Source: Myxococcota bacterium
Lineage (GTDB): Bacteria; Myxococcota; Polyangia; GCA-2747355; JAKLHH01
Direction: 5' to 3'
Assembly: GCA_022710245.1 (NCBI GenBank)
Contig: JAKLHH010000225.1
Span: 1-9,145, forward strand
Length of the DNA stretch: 9,145 bases
Shown here: piece by piece, positions 6,254 to 9,145 of the stretch
Numbering within the stretch: position 1 is the first letter of the stretch
Layout: every line of letters starts with the position of its first letter
The notes under the pieces: generated by a model
Told to the model about the DNA's origin: nothing
Database searches by the model: none
What the model saw: only the letters and a program-made list of their open reading frames with translations
Program-made: the position numbers and the translations under genes

Positions 6254-7752
6254 TTGCGCCTCCTCTCCCTCCGCGCCAGGCGGGAGAGGAGAAAGGCCGT
6301 CAGCACCAGCGGCAGGCCGCTCCCCCAGAGGCTGGCCAGGGTGGAGCCGCGGCGCGAGGGCCGGGCGCCGACACCAGGGACGGGGACGGTCTTGCCGGAG
6401 CCAGGTCCCGCCTCGGGCTTTGCGCCATCTCCGTTGCAGCCTCCGCAGGAGTAGCCGAGCTCGTCGGCCGCGGCGCCCCCGCCCGAGCCGCCGCGCGCTG
6501 GCGCGGTGCCCGGCGTGGGCGCGCGCGGGGGCGTGCCGCCGGCCGGCGGCGCGCTCGGAGTCGTGCCCGCCGCGCCGACCGCGTTGCCGGCGCGGATGCA
6601 GCGCTTGTCGCCGCACTGCGCGTCCTCGGGGCAGCAGAAGGACCCGCAGCACTTCGGCGCGCTCGGCGTGCAGTAGTAGCCGTTGCCGCAGCAGGTGGCG
6701 AGGAGCGGCGCGCAGGTCCCGGCCGCGCAGCAGGTCGGGCTCGAGGCCGGGCAGCAGGCGCCGCTGCCGCACTGCACGTGGGTGGAGGGGCAGTTCGCGG
6801 CGCCCGTCGGGCAGGAGGGGACGTCGACGGCGCAGCCCCCGCCGTTGCAGCAGGCCGGCGTGTCCGCCGCGCAGCTCGTGCCGCCGGGGCAGCATACCGC
6901 GCCCGGCGCCAGGCACTGGTCGCCGCAGCAGGAGGTCTTGCAAGGCTCACCGCCGCAGCACTTGCTCCCCGAGTCGACGCACTTGCCGTTGCAGCAGTAG
7001 CTGGAGCTGGAGCAGCAGCCGTCCCCGCAGCGCTCCTCGCCGATCGGGCAGGGCGGCGGCGGGTCGGGCGGCGGGTCACCCGCCTTGCTCGCGCACCACT
7101 TGTTGCCGACGGCCATCGCGCAGGAGCCGTCCCAGCAGCAGTAGGGGTGGTCGGAGGCACAGCAGCCCATGCCGCACTTGTTGCCGGAGCTGCACTGGCC
7201 GCAGCCGGGGTTCGCGCTGGGGCAGCAGGTGCCGTCGTTGAAGAGCGGCGTCGAGGCGCCGCAGCACTGGCCCGAAGCGCAGACCTCGCCGGACTGGCAG
7301 GAGCCGCCCCCGCAGCAGGTGCTGGTCCCCGGGGTGCACGAGCCGCTGCAGCACTGCTGCCCCGACGAGCAGTAGCCGCTCCCGCAGCAGGTCGCGCTGG
7401 AGGGGGCGCAGGAGCCGTCGCAGCACTGCTGGCTCGCCGAGCAGCAGGCGCCGCCGCAGGGCGTGGCGCAGCTCGCGCCGGTGCTGTTCATGCACCAGCT
7501 GACGGTGGCCTGCGCCGCCGCCGAGCAGTTCGTCGAGGAGGCGCACTTGAACGTCTTGCCGTCGGAGGCCTCGTACCAGCCGGTGCAGGTGCCGCCGCTC
7601 GACGGGCACGAGGCGCAGGCCCGCATCTGCTTGCCGCCGCCGCAGGTCACCCAGCCCGAGCAGCCCGAGGCGGCCTCGGCCGCCGCCGGCAGGAGCAGGC
7701 AGACCACGAGGAAGAGCCCCCCTGGGACGACGACCCATCGCTGGTTGTGCAT
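6250..7752 (-). CDS. secreted Cys-rich CC-repeat protein with MYXO-CTERM-like sorting tail
   Basis: This 500-residue protein is of unknown function. Residues 1-28 are a signal peptide (hydrophobic 11-22, AAAEAA cleavage motif). Residues 31-385 contain about 74 cysteines (about one in five), including 20 adjacent CC pairs. The densest part (104-158) repeats every 24 residues (CCDGSCAPSSATCCGSGYC, then CCSGSCTPGTSTCCGGGSC) with CC pairs exactly 12 apart. A DPPPDPPPP linker (226-234) splits it into two Cys-rich halves. The paired-Cys pattern resembles granulin-type ladders of stacked disulfides; this is resemblance, not an assignment. Residues 390-430 are a Pro/Gly/Thr linker. SCGGCN (435-440), a hydrophobic segment (about 474-491) and RLARRERRRK form a MYXO-CTERM-like tail for retention and transfer to the cell surface. 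ATG 7752 lacks a ribosome site, but a -35/-10 pair sits so that the transcript would begin at the ATG. An upstream in-frame start at 7878 adds 42 residues without secretion character and is rejected. Confidence 0.9.
   Translation of the reverse strand: MHNQRWVVVPGGLFLVVCLLLPAAAEAASGCSGWVTCGGGKQMRACASCPSSGGTCTGWYEASDGKTFKCASSTNCSAAAQATVSWCMNSTGASCATPCGGACCSASQQCCDGSCAPSSATCCGSGYCSSGQQCCSGSCTPGTSTCCGGGSCQSGEVCASGQCCGASTPLFNDGTCCPSANPGCGQCSSGNKCGMGCCASDHPYCCWDGSCAMAVGNKWCASKAGDPPPDPPPPCPIGEERCGDGCCSSSSYCCNGKCVDSGSKCCGGEPCKTSCCGDQCLAPGAVCCPGGTSCAADTPACCNGGGCAVDVPSCPTGAANCPSTHVQCGSGACCPASSPTCCAAGTCAPLLATCCGNGYYCTPSAPKCCGSFCCPEDAQCGDKRCIRAGNAVGAAGTTPSAPPAGGTPPRAPTPGTAPARGGSGGGAAADELGYSCGGCNGDGAKPEAGPGSGKTVPVPGVGARPSRRGSTLASLWGSGLPLVLTAFLLSRLARRERRRK
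6253..6447 (-). other. MYXO-CTERM-like C-terminal sorting signal (coding part)
   Basis: This codes for residues 436-500 of the Cys-rich protein: CGGC, a Gly/Pro/Lys linker of about 34 residues, a hydrophobic segment and a basic tail. Classic MYXO-CTERM signals place the Cys motif only a few residues before the membrane segment. The long gap makes this a variant, or suggests that CGGC is the end of a separate small domain. Confidence 0.6.
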
Positions 7753-7758
7753 GCGATC

Positions 7759-7788
7759 AGGATCGACGCTCGCCGGTGAGCCTGTCAA
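7759..7788 (-). promoter_or_regulatory. promoter of the Cys-rich/barrel operon, apparently leaderless
   Basis: On the minus strand a perfect TTGACA (7788-7783) is followed after 18 bp by GATCCT (7764-7759, 3 of 6 to TATAAT). ATG 7752 begins 6 nt after that hexamer, where transcription would be expected to start. This fits a leaderless mRNA and accounts for the missing ribosome site. Confidence 0.5.
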
Positions 7789-7859
7789 CGGAGCGCTCGA
7801 CGCACATGCGCTCACCTGGCGGCGCGGCGCGCTGGACAGCGCGGGCCCCGCGCGCGGGC

Positions 7860-7888
7860 TTGTGCCTGACGGCGCCACGCGCTAGCTT
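7860..7888 (+). promoter_or_regulatory. candidate promoter of the small exported protein gene, apparently leaderless
   Basis: TTGTGC (7860-7865) and TAGCTT (7883-7888) are 17 bp apart. GTG 7895 follows 6 nt after the -10-like hexamer, the same geometry as the divergent gene. No ribosome site is visible. Each hexamer matches the consensus at only three positions, so this rests mainly on spacing. Confidence 0.4.
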
Positions 7889-7894
7889 TCGCTC

Positions 7895-8242
7895 GTGGCC
7901 ACGCGATCACAGAGAACCCCACGACAGGCCGGCTCGGTGCTCCTCGCCGTGCTCTTCGCGCTGGTGGCGGTCCTCGCGGCGCGGCCCGGCGGCTCGCTCG
8001 CCGACCTCGACCCGCCCAGGGCGATCATGAGCGAGGGCGGCGCAGGACTGCCTGCCCCCGCCGATCGCCTCCAGCCCGACCTGCAGAGCGAGCTGGTCCT
8101 CGCCACCTCACCCGCCGCCAGCGGCGGCCTCCTGCCGCCGAGACAGCCTCCACGCCTCGCACCCGTGAGCGGGCGGGGAGGCGGCGGCCTCCACCCCGGC
8201 CATCGTCACCGCGTCGAGCGGCCTCCTCGCCTCGCCTCCTGA
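7895..8242 (+). CDS. small exported or membrane-anchored protein of unknown function
   Basis: This 115-residue protein starts at GTG. The N-terminus MATRSQRTPRQAG is basic, followed by a hydrophobic segment SVLLAVLFALVAVLAA (about residues 14-29), so it is exported or anchored by one membrane helix. The rest is Pro/Gly/Arg/Ala-rich, low in complexity and without a recognisable domain; the last 30 residues hold a Gly run (GRGGGG) and a His/Arg-rich part (HPGHRHRVERPPR). Support for it being a gene is the clear membrane segment and the promoter geometry at its start. The antisense frame (8108-8578) looks like a shadow. It is divergent from the Cys-rich operon. It could also be a non-conserved open frame. 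Confidence 0.5.
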   Translation: MATRSQRTPRQAGSVLLAVLFALVAVLAARPGGSLADLDPPRAIMSEGGAGLPAPADRLQPDLQSELVLATSPAASGGLLPPRQPPRLAPVSGRGGGGLHPGHRHRVERPPRLAS

Positions 8243-8402
8243 GCAGCGCCGAGAGTCGCGCGCCGGCATGAGCCAGCGCGTCTGAAACCGCATAGCCCAG
8301 CTCAGTCGAGCTCGCCGCAGCGCGAGCGCGCCGGTCACGGCGGCGCCGCTCCGGCGAGCCAGCGTGGCGAGCCTCCCGGCCCGCCGAGGAGAGTCAGCAC
8401 CC

Positions 8403-8600
8403 ATGTCCAGTCGCAAGCGCCGCGCGTCGCAGCCGATCGAGGTCCCCGCGCCGACCAGCACCACCCCCGGCGAGCCCGCCCGTCCGACGTCGGGCCGGCC
8501 TGCCGAGAAGCCCTTCCGCTTCATGTTCGTCTTCTGGGGGATCCCGCTCGTCCTCTTCATCGTGGTAGCCGTGATCAAGCAGTGCGGCGGCGGCGCCTAG
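8403..8600 (+). CDS. 65-residue single-span membrane protein of unknown function
   Basis: ATG 8403 is preceded by GAGGAGAG (8386-8393) at 9-nt spacing, favouring it over an in-frame GTG at 8364. The N-terminus is basic (MSSRKRRASQ), followed by a Pro/Thr/Gly-rich stretch (about 11-37) and one strong membrane helix (FMFVFWGIPLVLFIVVAVI, about 40-58), ending KQCGGGA. The basic N-terminus predicts an N-in orientation with a very short external tail carrying one Cys. It lies 35 bp upstream of the antiporter gene on the same strand and may be co-transcribed with it as a small accessory subunit; that link is inference. The 160 bp before it (8243-8402) show no gene and no clear terminator, only a weak stem CGCCG/CGGCG at 8344-8356. 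Confidence 0.65.
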   Translation: MSSRKRRASQPIEVPAPTSTTPGEPARPTSGRPAEKPFRFMFVFWGIPLVLFIVVAVIKQCGGGA

Positions 8601-8635
8601 AGCCCATGCTTTCTGGTCGCCGGAGGGCTCGGAGG

Positions 8636-9145
8636 ATGCGCCGACCGCCACGCCCGCTGACCTTGCTCTTGCTGCTCGCCCCGCTCCCGGCCCTCGCCGC
8701 CGGAGCGCACGCGGACCCCATCGCGGGCGCGCTCCTCGGGCTGGCGCTGGTGCTGGTCGCCGCCAAGCTCGGAGGCGACCTCGCCGTGCGCCTCGGCCAG
8801 CCCGCGGTGCTGGGAGAGCTCGTCGTCGGAGTCCTCCTCGGCAACCTGGCGCTGGTGGGCACCACGGCGCTGGACCCGCTGAAGAGCGATCCCACGCTCG
8901 ACCTGCTCTCGCGGCTCGGCGTGATCCTCCTCCTCTTCGAGGTGGGCCTCGAGTCCACGGTCGCGCAGATGCTGAAGGTGGGCCCGTCCGCGCTGCTGGT
9001 CGCCGTGCTCGGCGTGGCGGCGCCCTTCGGCCTCGGCTGGGGCGTGGCCGCCTGGCTGCTCCCGGAGGCGGGCAGGCTGGTGCACGCCTTCCTCGGCGCG
9101 ACCCTCTGCGCGACCAGCGTCGGCATCACCGCGCGGGTGCTCCAG
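8636..9145 (+). CDS. Kef/CPA2-type cation:proton antiporter, 5' part
   Basis: The frame runs off the right edge; 170 residues are visible. Proteins of the sodium/hydrogen exchanger family (CPA2 branch) exchange K+ or Na+ for protons across the inner membrane. Family signatures are clear: RLGQPAVLGELVVGVLLGN (52-70), LLSRLGVILLLFEVGLES (90-107) and GATLCATSVGITARVLQ (154-170). About five hydrophobic segments are visible. The N-terminus (MRRPPRPLTLLLLLAPLPALAAG) looks like a signal peptide ahead of the first core helix. GGAGGG (8622-8627) lies 8 nt before ATG 8636. An in-frame ATG at 8606 would add ten Arg-rich residues and lacks a good ribosome site. Whether a C-terminal TrkA-N/RCK regulatory domain follows cannot be seen. 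The 35-bp gap to the small membrane protein suggests one transcription unit. Confidence 0.93.
   Translation, partial: MRRPPRPLTLLLLLAPLPALAAGAHADPIAGALLGLALVLVAAKLGGDLAVRLGQPAVLGELVVGVLLGNLALVGTTALDPLKSDPTLDLLSRLGVILLLFEVGLESTVAQMLKVGPSALLVAVLGVAAPFGLGWGVAAWLLPEAGRLVHAFLGATLCATSVGITARVLQ

Noticed and set aside
6300..7160. 286-residue minus frame and 333-residue plus frame (6778-7779) over the Cys-rich gene
   Set aside because: Ala/Arg-rich frame-shifted readings of the TGC/GGC-rich repeats; only the Cys-rich frame has signal peptide, repeat order and sorting tail.
7753..7878. Upstream start (7878) for the Cys-rich protein
   Set aside because: It adds 42 residues with no secretion character ahead of a normal signal peptide, and the TTGACA promoter lies inside the extension.

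Overview
The window is very GC-rich with strong third-position GC bias, so most long open frames are antisense or out-of-frame shadows. The style suggests a delta-proteobacterial predator-type lineage, most likely Myxococcota (Polyangia-like). The grounds are a Cys-rich secreted protein ending in a MYXO-CTERM-like tail, Pro/Ala-rich linkers, a soluble PAS-hybrid histidine kinase and a secreted multiheme cytochrome. This placement is inference; no RNA gene or housekeeping marker is present to confirm it.

Layout. (1) Positions 1-1947, plus strand: the 3' end of a probable outer-membrane beta-barrel protein gene, followed 4 bp later by a secreted pentaheme cytochrome c whose C-terminal domain carries a small in-frame hairpin/direct-repeat insertion. 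A strong hairpin follows its stop. (2) 1973-2682, plus: a plausible promoter, a good ribosome site and a secreted cyclophilin-type peptidyl-prolyl isomerase. (3) 2732-4321, minus: a cytosolic PAS/HisKA/HATPase/receiver hybrid histidine kinase, convergent with the isomerase. (4) 4322-4608: an unusually AT-rich 287-bp divergent intergenic region with a perfect palindrome, a 10-bp direct repeat and a stem-loop. (5) 4609-5105, plus: a DoxX-family membrane protein interrupted by a one-base frameshift. (6) 5092-5198: three tandem 32-33 bp units, plus a fragment of a fourth, spanning the 3' ends of two convergent genes. (7) 5183-7752, minus: a two-gene, translationally coupled unit made of a CC-repeat protein (about 74 Cys in 355 residues) with a surface-sorting-like tail and a periplasmic-domain/Pro-linker/outer-membrane-barrel protein. 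(8) 7753-7894: a divergent promoter region in which both flanking genes look leaderless. (9) 7895-8600, plus: two small membrane or exported proteins of unknown function. (10) 8636-9145, plus: the 5' part of a Kef/CPA2-type cation:proton antiporter that runs off the window.

How the genes may work together. Much of the content concerns the envelope. The barrel/cytochrome pair may carry out periplasmic or outer-membrane electron transfer. The isomerase folds exported proteins. The Cys-rich protein and its coupled barrel partner look like a surface-exposed, disulfide-rich module. That module is the most novel-looking item here, and its function cannot be read from the sequence.
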